DNA of 64,000 bases from Alishewanella jeotgali KCTC 22429 (GCF_000245735.1 NZ_AHTH01000005.1:496001-560000), one strand, 5' to 3'; shown: positions 8,001 to 17,576, counted from the stretch's first letter. Numbers and translations: made by a program. The notes: a model not told the origin generated them from the sequence alone.

Positions 8001-9353
8001 TTAATCATCCGGTAACGAAAGGTCCAGAATATCGTCTTTTTCCTGTGTTTTTGCTTTTACGGCTTTATTGCCCGGATCAACAGGCTTTGTTTGTGGGACA
8101 CTTTTTCTCCAGAATATCAGACTATTAAAGCTTCGCCCCGTTAGCACCAACCAAATAGCGATACCACCTATACCGAGAATCGCCAAGTTTGATAGGATTA
8201 CTACCCCCCAAGGAAAAGGTGTTGCGACTATGACGTCCTCGGTTGTTGCAACTGCATCAGGGACTGCATTCGGTAAATCGGGTAACGCTGGCGCATCATG
8301 AGCCTGTAACATCACCAGAAAACGTTCCTCAGGCAAATTTAAAACGAATTCACGACCATCGGTCATTTCACCGAAAGCGGCAACGTTCACTAAGTAGCTA
8401 CCTGGCCCTTTGTTTAGCAATTCGAGTTTAAATTTCTGCGCTGGTTCTGTAAGCGAAAATTGTGACATCTCACCATCCGGGTAACGGACGACGCCTTGAA
8501 ATAATAAACTCGAGGCAACCACTTGTTCTGACACAGGAGTAAATACTATGTGATGTGGTGCATTTACTTGTGCTGCCTGCACAAACTCTATCGATACTGG
8601 CGCAGCAGCTATCAGTACAGGCGCCAATTCCACTTCCCGAGTGTAAAGCGGTGTTTTCACAACAAAGCGCGGTATCCACTCGCCTGCGCCAAAATTAAGA
8701 TTTACTTCACCGGTAAAAATGCCATCACGTGCAGTCGCATCAAAACCACGCCCATCATCACGAAACGTAGCTACTTCGACCAATCCTCGACCGAAATTAT
8801 CGAACTCGCGGTTATTGGTGCTGATAAATAGTACTTGAAGGGTGAGAATTTCACTAAAATCGCGGGCGTTGACCACTGATTCTCCATCCATTAAACGCGC
8901 GGTCAGCTTAAAGGTTTCACCTACCATCAATGCCTCTGGTAACGGATCGACTTTAAGCTCTACATCTGTCAACACCAAAATCCGACTCTCAGGCAGAATC
9001 CTTCCTACCGCCTGCCAAGGACCTGGCATCGGTTCATTAATTTCTATCAGATCGTAAGTTGCGGCATCATGCCAGCGCATATTGTGTTGTTTAGCTGTAT
9101 TATAGAAGACCTTACTACCGTCCGGACGTACTAATACGATAGACGCGGTGCCCGGGCGACGGAAAAACACCAGTGTAATGCTCTTGACACCATCATCAAT
9201 CCGGAAGCGGTTATTAAGTAAGGGGATCTGGTTGTGAGTCGGCAGTTGTTCCAGAATCGTCAGACCAGGTTCATCCCGCTTTGGCGTGTTATCATCCTGA
9301 GCCTGGACCGGCAGCAGTAAAGATAAAAATAGACACAGTACTAGACGCGCCAC
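8001..9353 (-). CDS. TIGR03503-like exported membrane protein of unknown function
   Basis: Protein of 450 residues resembling the TIGR03503 family found in Vibrio, Shewanella and relatives; function unknown. A signal peptide (ARLVLCLFLSLLLPVQAQ) is followed by a large extracytoplasmic region rich in beta-strand-like segments, one membrane anchor (WGVVILSNLAILGIGGIAIW, about residues 379-398) and a short charged cytoplasmic tail. The repeated phrases about gradients of pressure such as MPGPWQAVGRI and RDGIFTGEVNL resemble bacterial Ig-like/MG2-type domains. The start is a GTG at 9353 with GGGGGA nine bases upstream; it overlaps the dnaQ 3' end by 13 bases, implying co-transcription and coupling. 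Family assignment is from memory of the pattern. Confidence 0.7.
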   Translation of the reverse strand: MARLVLCLFLSLLLPVQAQDDNTPKRDEPGLTILEQLPTHNQIPLLNNRFRIDDGVKSITLVFFRRPGTASIVLVRPDGSKVFYNTAKQHNMRWHDAATYDLIEINEPMPGPWQAVGRILPESRILVLTDVELKVDPLPEALMVGETFKLTARLMDGESVVNARDFSEILTLQVLFISTNNREFDNFGRGLVEVATFRDDGRGFDATARDGIFTGEVNLNFGAGEWIPRFVVKTPLYTREVELAPVLIAAAPVSIEFVQAAQVNAPHHIVFTPVSEQVVASSLLFQGVVRYPDGEMSQFSLTEPAQKFKLELLNKGPGSYLVNVAAFGEMTDGREFVLNLPEERFLVMLQAHDAPALPDLPNAVPDAVATTEDVIVATPFPWGVVILSNLAILGIGGIAIWLVLTGRSFNSLIFWRKSVPQTKPVDPGNKAVKAKTQEKDDILDLSLPDD

Positions 9354-10045
9354 AGGCAGGTTCCCCCTTTTTTCTGCACCAAATCCAAACGGCTCTCATG
9401 TGCAGCGACTTCCGACTCTGACGCCCGGATCACCTTTAAACGCCCCTGGCGCTGAATATGCAGTGGACTTTGTTGCTCGAGCTGTTCGGCTTGCTCTTCG
9501 GCCGCCAGATTAAGGCTGACCTGACCACCGGTCATCAGCAGATACACATCTGCCAGAATTTCCGCATCCAATAAAGCGCCGTGCAAGGTCCGATGGCTGT
9601 TATTAATATCGTAGCGTCTGCAAAGCGCATCCAGATTATTCTTTTGCCCCGGGTGCAGTTCACGAGCTAACAGCAAGGTATCAACGATAGTGCAATACTG
9701 GGCGACCGGCGGCAGCGCCGGCCGGAGCAAAGCAAATTCATGATCAATAAAGCCGACGTCGAAGGCCGCATTGTGGATCACTAACTCGGCACCCTGAATG
9801 TACTGGTAAAAACTCTGCGCTATTTCCCGGAACTTCGGCTCAGCAGCCAGACGCTCATTAGTGATACCGTGTACCGCTATCGCCTCAGCATCAATTTCCC
9901 GCTCCGGATTGATATATACATGGAAGTTGTTACCGGTGAAACGGCGGTTTACTAGCTCGACGCAACCGATCTCAATAATGCGGTGGCCTTCTTTTGGACT
10001 GATGCCGGTGGTTTCAGTATCGAGAATAATTTGTCGCTTTGCCAT
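9341..10045 (-). CDS. dnaQ: DNA polymerase III epsilon subunit (proofreading exonuclease)
   Basis: The 3'-5' proofreading exonuclease of the replicative polymerase. DEDDh exonuclease motifs are seen: ILDTETTG (Exo I, residues 6-13), HNAAFDVGFIDHEF (Exo II, about 92-105) and HGALLDAEILADVY (Exo III, about 155-168). The C-terminal tail after about residue 180 is the part that binds the polymerase alpha subunit. Length 234 fits the family (243 in E. coli). It is divergent from rnhA, the same arrangement as in E. coli, with 67 bases between the start codons that must hold both promoters. The downstream TIGR03503-like gene overlaps its end. Confidence 0.97.
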   Translation of the reverse strand: MAKRQIILDTETTGISPKEGHRIIEIGCVELVNRRFTGNNFHVYINPEREIDAEAIAVHGITNERLAAEPKFREIAQSFYQYIQGAELVIHNAAFDVGFIDHEFALLRPALPPVAQYCTIVDTLLLARELHPGQKNNLDALCRRYDINNSHRTLHGALLDAEILADVYLLMTGGQVSLNLAAEEQAEQLEQQSPLHIQRQGRLKVIRASESEVAAHESRLDLVQKKGGTCLWRV

Positions 10046-10112
10046 CTACTGTTTCGCTTTTTCACTGGATTTACGCTAGATTATACGCCGTTTTCAGCTT
10101 AGGAAAGGCCAA

Positions 10113-10592
10113 ATGCAGAAAAGTGTTGCAATCTATACCGATGGATCCTGTCTTGGCAATCCGGGACCCGGCGGCTATGGTACCATTCTGTGCTACCAGC
10201 AACATCGCAAAGAGCTGAGTGCAGGCTTTCGACTGACGACCAACAACCGGATGGAACTGCTGGCCGCAATCATCGGCCTTGAGGCATTAAAAAGTCCTTG
10301 CCGCGTCGATTTAACTACCGATAGTCAATATGTCAGGTTGGGTATCACCCAGTGGCTAGCAGGCTGGAAACGCAACAATTGGAAAACCAGTCAGAAGCAA
10401 GCGGTGAAAAATCAGGACTTGTGGCAACGCCTGGATGCAGCCTGTCAGGGCCATCAGATCAGCTGGCACTGGGTAAAGGGTCACAATGGTCATCCGGAAA
10501 ACGAACGCTGCGATGAATTAGCCCGCAATGCCGCCAGTGCAACACCGGCGGCCATTGATAGCGGCTTTGAGGCGAGTCAGGCCGCTATTTAG
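10113..10592 (+). CDS. rnhA: Ribonuclease HI
   Basis: Degrades the RNA strand of RNA-DNA hybrids in the cytoplasm. The 159-residue protein has the full RNase H fold with the acidic catalytic set: Asp in [15 protein letters not shown] (near residue 10), Glu in [10 protein letters not shown] (near 48), Asp in TTDSQYV (near 70) and the C-terminal [14 protein letters not shown] with the last Asp. AGGAAAGG precedes the ATG. Its stop codon directly abuts the stop codon of the convergent glutathione peroxidase, leaving no intergenic base for a terminator. Confidence 0.98.
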   Translation: MQKSVAIYTDGSCLGNPGPGGYGTILCYQQHRKELSAGFRLTTNNRMELLAAIIGLEALKSPCRVDLTTDSQYVRLGITQWLAGWKRNNWKTSQKQAVKNQDLWQRLDAACQGHQISWHWVKGHNGHPENERCDELARNAASATPAAIDSGFEASQAAI

Positions 10593-11147
10593 CTATTCGG
10601 CTTGTAACAGCTGTTCCAGTTCCGCAATAAATTTCGGATCCGTCGGATTCACCCGGCTGCCAAAGTGCAGAACTTTCTGCTCGTCTTTGCTGACCAGATA
10701 TTTGTTAAAATTCCAGGACGGAGCTTCACCCGTTTTGGCAATCAGCGCTTTGAATACCGGATTAGCCTTATCACCACGCACACTGGTAGTAGAAAACATC
10801 GGAAACTCTACACCATAAGTCAGATAACAGACTTCGGCAGTCTTTTCTTCGTCACTGTATTCTTGCCGAAAATCGTTAGATGGAAAACCTAACACCACCA
10901 GCCCCTGTTCTTTATAACGCTGGTACAGCTGCTCCAGTGCTTCAAACTGCGGCGTAAAACCACACTTGCTGGCTGTGTTGACGACCAGTAAGGTTTTGCC
11001 CTGAAATTGCTCACACAGATCAACGGTTTCCCGGGTTTTTAACTGCTGGACTGAATGGCCGAGAATATCACCACACTGCGCCGCCTCAGCGGTCGCAGGT
11101 AACAGACTTAAGGTGATTAAACCTAAGCCGAATGCCAAAACTTTCAT
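10593..11147 (-). CDS. Exported glutathione peroxidase-family thiol peroxidase
   Basis: Glutathione-peroxidase-fold protein of 184 residues with a signal peptide (KVLAFGLGLITLSLLPATAEA), so it acts in the periplasm. The peroxidatic cysteine sits in NTASKCGFT. The tryptophan/asparagine part of the tetrad is in SWNFNKYLV. The usual FPCNQF motif reads FPSNDF here, so both the Gln of the tetrad and the usual cysteine of that loop are changed; an extra Cys in EVCYLTYG could act as resolving thiol. The ATG at 11147 with GGAGAG five bases upstream is preferred over a start 4 codons earlier. It probably reduces peroxides with a periplasmic thioredoxin-like donor. Confidence 0.88.
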   Translation of the reverse strand: MKVLAFGLGLITLSLLPATAEAAQCGDILGHSVQQLKTRETVDLCEQFQGKTLLVVNTASKCGFTPQFEALEQLYQRYKEQGLVVLGFPSNDFRQEYSDEEKTAEVCYLTYGVEFPMFSTTSVRGDKANPVFKALIAKTGEAPSWNFNKYLVSKDEQKVLHFGSRVNPTDPKFIAELEQLLQAE

Positions 11148-11322
11148 GCTGCTCTCCAAATTTTATTATTACGGACAGTGTCTACGGCTCTAAGCTTAGC
11201 TTAGATCGCTTTTGATCCGTGATCCTTTTCACCAAAAACCTTTATCGAACCGGAAAAAAATTTTCACTGTTACTGGCGCCAGTTTGGCGCTAAATAAGCA
11301 ATAGCGAAAGAGGTATCACGCG

Positions 11323-11505
11323 ATGACGACAATACAGCCAACTGAATTTGAAGAATTTAATGAGGACGCTGAACTGATTGAGCCAAGCAGTGTGAAAGAC
11401 ACTAAAGCCCAGCAAAAATATCAGGCGCGGCGCCGGATTGACGAACTACTGGAACAGAAACGACTGCGCGAGCTAATTGATGATTGGGAGTTATTGGAAG
11501 ATTAA
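11323..11505 (+). CDS. PA3496-family small protein
   Basis: A 60-residue acidic, strongly helical protein, matching the PA3496-type small family (putative envelope integrity protein) common in gammaproteobacteria. The conserved part is the C-terminal RRRIDELLEQKRLRELIDDW. No signal peptide or membrane segment is present. The ATG follows a GAAAGAGG stretch. A 12-bp perfect palindrome ACTGGCGCCAGT (11272-11283) lies 40 bases upstream. The function is unknown; the family name rests on recalled resemblance. Confidence 0.75.
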   Translation: MTTIQPTEFEEFNEDAELIEPSSVKDTKAQQKYQARRRIDELLEQKRLRELIDDWELLED

Positions 11506-11586
11506 CAGCGATTGCTATCGATAAGTGCCAGATAATGCTAATATATTTATCAGGTATCTCGACCAGAAACTAACAGGCCAGCGCCA

Positions 11587-14544
11587 GTGCTCAGCTTCCG
11601 CTCATTCAGACTTACAACTCTGCTCCCCTTGTTGGTGTTAATCTGCAGCGGCTCGCTGAGCATCAGTTTGCTGCATTATCTTGCAGAGCAACGACAGCTG
11701 CAACAGCAGTTCCGGCTAAATGACCAGGCTCAATCCTACGCCGGAGCTATCCAGCAGGAACTGGTCCGTACGTCGACAGCAGCCTATGCCGTAGCGGCAT
11801 GGCTTAGATTAAGGCAAGGTGATCTTAACGAATTTCCAGTCTTTGCCCAATCTATCTACCCCTATTATCCTTTTCTCACCGCCATCTCAGTTGCACCAGA
11901 GGGCGTAATCCGGGCGGCCTATCCGGCCGAGCAAAATCAGGCATTACTAGGCTTTGATGTGTTTAGGGATCCGCTACAGGCCGAAGCTGCCAAACGCAGT
12001 CTGAATCAAAGTCTGGTTTATCTCAGTGGCCCCTATCAGCTCAGGCAAGGCGGTGTCGGCATTATTGGCCGCTTACCGGTAACACTGCCGCAAGATGATG
12101 GCGAACAGCGGTTTTGGGGCTTTGTTAATGTCACCTTTAAACTGGACGAACTCGCCAGCCTGCAGCGGATGGCGCAACTCCCTACTCAGGGCATTCACTA
12201 TCAGCTCTGGCTGGATCAGACCGAACAGCCGACGCTGATTTTATCCAGCAGTAACAGTACATTTCAGCCGACAGCGGAAGCACAGATCCAAACGGGTACC
12301 GTTAACTGGCGCTTACAGCTGGCCGCACCGACCAGCCAGTTTAGTACAGTGCAAATTTGGCAAGTTGCTCTGGCAGTAATCTTCAATCTGTTGTTAGTCA
12401 GTTTAAGTTACCTGTTAATGCACAATTTAGTGCGCAAAAAGGAGCTACGCCACCTGGTTAACGAGCGTACCGCAGATTTGCAAACACAGCTGGCCCGTCA
12501 CCGCAGTTTTATTGTCGCCAGCAATACCGGCAGTTGGGAATATGACCCTGAGCATCAGCAACTCAACTGTAGCCCGGAATACTTTTCGATGCTTGGTTAT
12601 CAGGCATCGGAGTTTGCCGCTTATACCGAACACAACCTGCAACAGCTCTGGGCTGAATTACTGCATCCGGCAGATCGCGACAAAGCCAAAGCCGTATTTG
12701 AGCAGTATCAGGCATCAGAGCAGAGCGGACTCTATGAAAATCATTTCCGGATGCGCCATAAGCATGGCCACTGGGTATGGATATTATCCCGCGGTCGCAG
12801 CATTGTCACAGAGCAGGGTAAAAAGCTGACTGTCGGCACCCATATTGATATTAGCGACCGTAAAGAATCAGAATTAAAACTACAGCTATTAGCCCGGCTG
12901 TTTGAGCAAAGTTCAGAGGGGTTACTTATCACCAATGCTCAGCAACAGGTCGTGATGGTAAATCAGGCCTTTTGTAGTATCAGCGGCTATCAGGCAGAGG
13001 AGGTGATCGGTAAAGATCCACGACTCCTATCCTCAGGTAAGCATGATAAAAACTTTTATCAGCAAATGTGGCATGCTATTGCTGAACATGGCGTCTGGAA
13101 AGGTGAGATCTGGAATAAGCGGAAAGATGGTAGTCTGTATCCGGAATGGTTATCGATCAGCAAAATTGAAGGGCCTGAGCCTGGTGAAATCTACTACGTC
13201 GGTCTATTCCGCGATATCAGCCAGTATAAAGAAGATGAAGCACAAATCCGTTTTCTGGCCCAATATGACGCGCTAACTGAACTACCCAATCGGGCGTTAT
13301 TGCTGGACCGCACTGAGCAAGCACTGGCCGTTGCCAAAGACCAGCAACAGCAACTGGCGATGCTCTTTATTGATGTTGATCGCTTTAAACAGATCAATGA
13401 CTCGCTGGGCCATCAGACTGGCGACCAGCTACTGATCCAAATCGCCCGGCGTTTAACTTCCTTATGCCGACCAGAAGATACCCTTTGCCGACTCAGCAGT
13501 GACGAATTTGTGTTATTAAGGCCCAATACCAATGCGGAAATGGCTGCAGAATTAGCTGAGCGGATCCTACCGCTAATGCTTACGCCTTATCAGGTCAGCG
13601 GTCATGAGCTGGTGCTATCAGCATCGATTGGGATAGCGGTGTTCCCTCAGGACGGCCAAAATTTCCATGAGCTGTACCGGCACGCCGATATCGCTATGTA
13701 TCGCGCCAAAGAGAATGGCCGTAATACATACTGTTTCTTTACCAGTGAGATGCAGCGCTACCATGCCCGCCATCTGCTACTGGAAAATGCCCTGCGCCGG
13801 GCCATTGAAAATAACGAGCTAAGCCTGGTTTATCAGCCACAATATTCGCTGCAGCAACAAAAGCTAACTGGCTTTGAGGCGCTGTTGCGTTGGCAGCATC
13901 CGGAATTAGGCTTAATTTCCCCCGGCGAATTTATTCCGCTGGCTGAACGCAGCGGCCTGGTGATCCCGCTGGGTGAGTGGGTACTAAAAACCGCATTAGC
14001 AGAGCGGGCCTCTTGGCAACAGCTTACGCCGGCGCCATTAACGGTAGCCATCAACCTGTCCCCCATCCAATTTCGACAACCTGGCCTGCTGACGTTAATT
14101 GATAGTCTGCTGCACGCCTCGCAGTTGCCCGCAGAGATGCTGGAGTTGGAAATTACCGAAAGTGCCATGGTCGAAGATCCGGCGCATGCTGCCAGCTTGT
14201 TGGATGCCTTCCGGCAACGCGGCTTGCGGATCGCGGTAGATGATTTTGGCACCGGTTATTCTTCGCTGAGCTATCTAAAGCGCTTTGCGCTGCATAAACT
14301 GAAAATTGACCAGTCGTTTGTGCGGGATTTACTGAGTGATGCCGATGACAGGGCCATAGTGCAGGCCATTATCAGTATGGCACATAGCCTGGAATTGGAC
14401 ACCATTGCCGAAGGGGTAGAGACCGCAGCACAACAAGCCTTACTGCAACAATTAGGCTGTCAGGCAATTCAGGGATATCACTACGGTAAGCCATTGCCGG
14501 CAGAACAGGCAAGAGCCTTTATTCAACAACAACTGCAGACCTGA
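11587..14544 (+). CDS. CHASE-PAS-PAS-GGDEF-EAL signalling protein (c-di-GMP phosphodiesterase candidate)
   Basis: Large inner-membrane protein of 985 residues. Order: membrane segment (about 8-28), periplasmic CHASE sensor (about 55-200), second membrane segment (about 258-280), PAS with PAC (about 300-420, including GHWVWILSRGRSI), PAS with PAC (about 430-545), GGDEF (about 560-720), EAL (about 735-980). The GGDEF loop is degenerate, SSDEF (about 637), so cyclase activity is doubtful, though an RxxD site (RPED) remains. The EAL domain is intact: EALLRW, NLSPIQF, LEITES, DDFGTGYSSLSYLKR and EGVET. It therefore probably degrades c-di-GMP. The start is a GTG at 11587; AGG precedes it at 10 bases. 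Sensor part resembles the CHASE protein at 6.1-7.4 kb. Confidence 0.92.
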   Translation: MLSFRSFRLTTLLPLLVLICSGSLSISLLHYLAEQRQLQQQFRLNDQAQSYAGAIQQELVRTSTAAYAVAAWLRLRQGDLNEFPVFAQSIYPYYPFLTAISVAPEGVIRAAYPAEQNQALLGFDVFRDPLQAEAAKRSLNQSLVYLSGPYQLRQGGVGIIGRLPVTLPQDDGEQRFWGFVNVTFKLDELASLQRMAQLPTQGIHYQLWLDQTEQPTLILSSSNSTFQPTAEAQIQTGTVNWRLQLAAPTSQFSTVQIWQVALAVIFNLLLVSLSYLLMHNLVRKKELRHLVNERTADLQTQLARHRSFIVASNTGSWEYDPEHQQLNCSPEYFSMLGYQASEFAAYTEHNLQQLWAELLHPADRDKAKAVFEQYQASEQSGLYENHFRMRHKHGHWVWILSRGRSIVTEQGKKLTVGTHIDISDRKESELKLQLLARLFEQSSEGLLITNAQQQVVMVNQAFCSISGYQAEEVIGKDPRLLSSGKHDKNFYQQMWHAIAEHGVWKGEIWNKRKDGSLYPEWLSISKIEGPEPGEIYYVGLFRDISQYKEDEAQIRFLAQYDALTELPNRALLLDRTEQALAVAKDQQQQLAMLFIDVDRFKQINDSLGHQTGDQLLIQIARRLTSLCRPEDTLCRLSSDEFVLLRPNTNAEMAAELAERILPLMLTPYQVSGHELVLSASIGIAVFPQDGQNFHELYRHADIAMYRAKENGRNTYCFFTSEMQRYHARHLLLENALRRAIENNELSLVYQPQYSLQQQKLTGFEALLRWQHPELGLISPGEFIPLAERSGLVIPLGEWVLKTALAERASWQQLTPAPLTVAINLSPIQFRQPGLLTLIDSLLHASQLPAEMLELEITESAMVEDPAHAASLLDAFRQRGLRIAVDDFGTGYSSLSYLKRFALHKLKIDQSFVRDLLSDADDRAIVQAIISMAHSLELDTIAEGVETAAQQALLQQLGCQAIQGYHYGKPLPAEQARAFIQQQLQT

Positions 14545-14571
14545 CTAGCGATCTGCAGTGTCTGCCCTCAA

Positions 14572-15213
14572 TCAGCGCGCTAAAAACTCTGCCCGGGTAC
14601 GGGCGTCTTCTTTAAAGATGCCACCCAGCGCTGTGGTTTGCGTTTTAGAATTGACGTCCATTACCCCACGCGACTTGACACAATAATGCACTGCATCCAT
14701 GGTCACCGCCACATTATCGGTTTCCAGTAAGGCCTGTAGTGCGATTAGCACCTGTTGCGTCAAACGCTCCTGCACCTGCGGCCGCTGCGCAAAAAAGCGT
14801 ACGATACGGTTAATTTTTGATAAGCCAATGATTTTCTTGCCAGGAATATAAGCCACTGTCGCGCTGCCATCAATGGTAACAAAATGATGCTCACAGGTAC
14901 TGGTAAAGCTGATATCTTTTACTTTTACCATTTCACTGACTTGCATCTTATTTTCAATCAGGGCAATTTTTGGGAAGTTGCTATACACCAGACCGCTAAA
15001 TACCTCGTCAACGTACATCTTGGCGATACGGTGTGGCGTCTCACTTAAACTGTCGTCGGTTAAATCCAATCCCAGCGTCTCAACAATCTCGGTCATCAGC
15101 TGACTGATTTTTTGATACTTCTGATCGCGGGATAAGCCGTTATCGCGCATAGGAGTTTCCAGACCTCTGGCTTCCAGGGCACTACGCACTAACATTGCTT
15201 CTTCAGTTAACAT
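14572..15213 (-). CDS. folE: GTP cyclohydrolase I
   Basis: Converts GTP to 7,8-dihydroneopterin triphosphate, the first step of folate synthesis, as a cytoplasmic decamer. The 213-residue protein follows E. coli FolE closely: METPMRDNG-like N-terminus, [18 protein letters not shown], the zinc motif [12 protein letters not shown] with Cys and His ligands, [20 protein letters not shown] and the second Cys in [10 protein letters not shown]. The ATG at 15213 is chosen because GGAAAA precedes it; a GTG at 15228 is in frame. It stands alone between convergent and distant co-oriented genes. The family is certain. Confidence 0.98.
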   Translation of the reverse strand: MLTEEAMLVRSALEARGLETPMRDNGLSRDQKYQKISQLMTEIVETLGLDLTDDSLSETPHRIAKMYVDEVFSGLVYSNFPKIALIENKMQVSEMVKVKDISFTSTCEHHFVTIDGSATVAYIPGKKIIGLSKINRIVRFFAQRPQVQERLTQQVLIALQALLETDNVAVTMDAVHYCVKSRGVMDVNSKTQTTALGGIFKEDARTRAEFLAR

Positions 15214-15307
15214 ACTTTTTTCCAACACCTGACTCTGATGCAGCTTCTACGCCCTAACCCGGCATCCAGTTTAGTGGCTATTGCACAATAACTGCTATTT
15301 TACACCC

Positions 15308-15337
15308 ATAAAACACGAAAGCCCAGCAAAGCCGGGC
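15308..15337 (-). terminator. Terminator of the DUF2750 gene
   Basis: On the minus strand GCCCGGC / GCTGGGC (one G-U pair) closes a TTT loop and is followed by TTTCGTGTTTTAT, 22 bases after the stop of the DUF2750 gene. Confidence 0.7.
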
Positions 15338-15359
15338 GTGGGTAGGCTAACCGACAGGC

Positions 15360-15713
15360 TTACTGCACGCGGGCTAAGGCTTCCAGCAGCTCACGCGGCT
15401 CAACTTCAGGGCCATTTAAAGACTCATCCCAGTTAGTCCCAATCAACACACCGTCGTCGTACATTTCTTTTAACCAACCTTCACAAAACACATCCAGCGG
15501 GATGGCTTCCGGCTTATAATTTTCCCATTCGTCTGAGCAATGGGCCTGAGCGTCCGCTTTATTCGACCAGAACGGCATCACGTCAGTTTCTTCAAATTCT
15601 ACCGATTCCACTACCAGTAAATCTTCACCATCCGCCAGGGTCCAGACCACCCCTTCGGTTTTAGCTTCTTCGACAAAACGCTGAAAACTTGGATCATGTG
15701 CAAACTCAGACAT
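15360..15713 (-). CDS. DUF2750 domain protein
   Basis: Acidic cytoplasmic protein of 117 residues. The pattern of a short N-terminal helix, then GVVWTLADGEDLLVVES, then MPFWSNKADAQAHCSDEWENYKP-type text (FWS plus helix) and a C-terminal GVLIGTNWDESL matches the DUF2750 family of gammaproteobacteria. The function of the family is unknown. The start ATG at 15713 has AGGTATG closely upstream. The gene has its own terminator and stands between folE (same strand) and the divergent ettA. Confidence 0.82.
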   Translation of the reverse strand: MSEFAHDPSFQRFVEEAKTEGVVWTLADGEDLLVVESVEFEETDVMPFWSNKADAQAHCSDEWENYKPEAIPLDVFCEGWLKEMYDDGVLIGTNWDESLNGPEVEPRELLEALARVQ

Positions 15714-15872
15714 ACCTAACCTGCTTTAAAAGAAATTCACCCTGCTATTAAAGCAGAGATCGGCAACGAAAAGCCAACTTTATTAGCAGTAATGCCCCTT
15801 GCCTACCCCCTGGCATGAAAATGACGTACAATCAGCCCGATGTATCAATCCATCTGAACGGTAATTGAAACC

Positions 15873-17534
15873 ATGGCGCAATATATTTTTTCAATGTATC
15901 GGGTATCGAAAGTTGTACCCCCGAAACGTACCATCTTAAAAGATATCTCTCTGTCGTTTTTCCCCGGCGCAAAAATTGGCGTCTTAGGTTTAAACGGCTC
16001 AGGTAAATCCACGCTGTTACGGATTATGGCCGGCGTAGATAAAGAATTTGAAGGCGAAGCCCGGGCACTTAGCGGCACCAAAATTGGTTACCTGCCGCAA
16101 GAGCCGGAGCTGGATCCGAATAAAACCGTAAAAGAAATCGTCGAAGAAGCGGTAGCTGATGTGAAGCAAGCCTTCGCCCGTCTGGACGAAGTCTATGCCG
16201 CTTACGCCGATGAGAATGCTGATTTTGATGCATTGGCGCGTGAGCAAGGTGAACTCGAAGCCTTAATTCAGGCTAAAGATGGCCACAACCTGGAGAATAC
16301 GCTGGAGCGCGCCGCAGATTCACTGCGTTTGCCGCCCTGGGATGCCAAAATCGAACATCTGTCGGGTGGTGAACGCCGCCGGGTCGCGATTTGCCGCCTG
16401 GTACTGGAACGCCCGGACATGCTGTTACTGGACGAGCCAACTAACCACCTGGATGCTGAATCAGTTGCCTGGTTAGAGCGCTTCCTGCACGACTACCCTG
16501 GCACTGTTGTGGCCATTACCCACGACCGTTACTTCCTCGATAACGTCGCCGGTTGGATTTTAGAGCTGGACCGCGGTGAAGGTATTCCATGGCAGGGTAA
16601 TTACTCCAGCTGGCTGGAGCAAAAGGAAGCTCGCCTGGCGCAGGAAGAGAAGTCCGAGAATGCCCGCCAGCGCTCTATTAAGCAGGAATTGGAGTGGGTA
16701 CGCACTAATCCGAAAGGTCGCCATGCCAAGAGCAAGGCACGGATGGCCCGCTTTGAAGAGCTGCAAAGCCAGGAATTTCAAAAACGTAACGAGACCAATG
16801 AGCTGTTTATTCCGCCTGGGCCGCGCCTGGGTGATAAGGTGCTGGAAGTTAGTCATCTGCGTAAAACCTTTGGCGATCGGGTGCTGATTGATGATTTAAG
16901 CTTTAGTATTCCGAAAGGCGCTATCGTCGGTATTATCGGTCCGAACGGTGCCGGTAAATCGACATTGTTTAAAATGATCACCGGCACCGAACAAGCAGAT
17001 GGCGGCAAGATTGAAGTAGGTGAAACGGTACAGATCGCCAGTGTCGATCAGTTCCGCGATAAGATGAACCCGAAAAACACGGTCTGGCAGGAAATTTCCA
17101 ACGGTCAGGATATGCTGCAAATCGGTAACTTCCAGATCCCAAGCCGGGCTTATGTCGGTCGCTTTAACTTTAAAGGCAATGACCAGCAGAAATTTATCGG
17201 TGAGTTATCCGGCGGTGAACGTAACCGGGTGCATTTAGCGGCGCTGCTCAAAGCCGGCGGCAATATGCTGCTGCTGGACGAACCGACCAACGATCTGGAC
17301 GTGGAAACGCTGCGGGCGCTGGAAAACGCGCTGCTGGATTTCCCGGGCTGTGCCATGGTGATCTCGCATGACCGTTGGTTCCTCGACCGTATCGCCACCC
17401 ACATTCTGGATTACCGCGATGAGGGTAAGGTGAACTTCTTCGAAGGTAACTACTCGGATTATGAAGCCTGGCTGAAGCAAACCTACGGCGCGGCGGCATT
17501 AGAGCCACACCGGATTAAATACAAGCGGATCTAA
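15873..17534 (+). CDS. ettA: Energy-dependent translational throttle protein (ABC-F)
   Basis: ABC-F ATPase that binds the ribosomal E site and gates entry into elongation according to ATP/ADP. The 553-residue protein has two nucleotide-binding domains: Walker A GLNGSGKST (about residues 45-53) and GPNGAGKST (about 355-363), signatures LSGGERRRVA and LSGGERNRVH, Walker B LLLDEPTNHLD and LLLDEPTNDLD. Between them is the linker with the P-site tRNA interaction motif (WVRTNPKGRHAKSKARMARF, the EttA-type arm). The C-terminus YKRI matches E. coli EttA (555 residues). It is followed by a strong terminator and then by a group II intron. Confidence 0.98.
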   Translation: MAQYIFSMYRVSKVVPPKRTILKDISLSFFPGAKIGVLGLNGSGKSTLLRIMAGVDKEFEGEARALSGTKIGYLPQEPELDPNKTVKEIVEEAVADVKQAFARLDEVYAAYADENADFDALAREQGELEALIQAKDGHNLENTLERAADSLRLPPWDAKIEHLSGGERRRVAICRLVLERPDMLLLDEPTNHLDAESVAWLERFLHDYPGTVVAITHDRYFLDNVAGWILELDRGEGIPWQGNYSSWLEQKEARLAQEEKSENARQRSIKQELEWVRTNPKGRHAKSKARMARFEELQSQEFQKRNETNELFIPPGPRLGDKVLEVSHLRKTFGDRVLIDDLSFSIPKGAIVGIIGPNGAGKSTLFKMITGTEQADGGKIEVGETVQIASVDQFRDKMNPKNTVWQEISNGQDMLQIGNFQIPSRAYVGRFNFKGNDQQKFIGELSGGERNRVHLAALLKAGGNMLLLDEPTNDLDVETLRALENALLDFPGCAMVISHDRWFLDRIATHILDYRDEGKVNFFEGNYSDYEAWLKQTYGAAALEPHRIKYKRI

Positions 17535-17552
17535 CCACCGCCCTTTCTTTGA

Positions 17553-17576
17553 CGCCTGCGCTTGCAGGCGTTTTTA
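17553..17576 (+). terminator. Intrinsic terminator of ettA, target of the group II intron
   Basis: Perfect 8-bp inverted repeat ACGCCTGC / GCAGGCGT with a GCTT loop followed by TTTT. It ends 18 bases after the ettA stop codon plus the stem. The group II intron begins two or three bases beyond the T tract. Confidence 0.92.

Noticed and set aside
15790-15872. Sigma-70 promoter before ettA (TTGCCT ... TACAAT)
   Set aside because: The spacing is about 22 bases, too long for a confident call.
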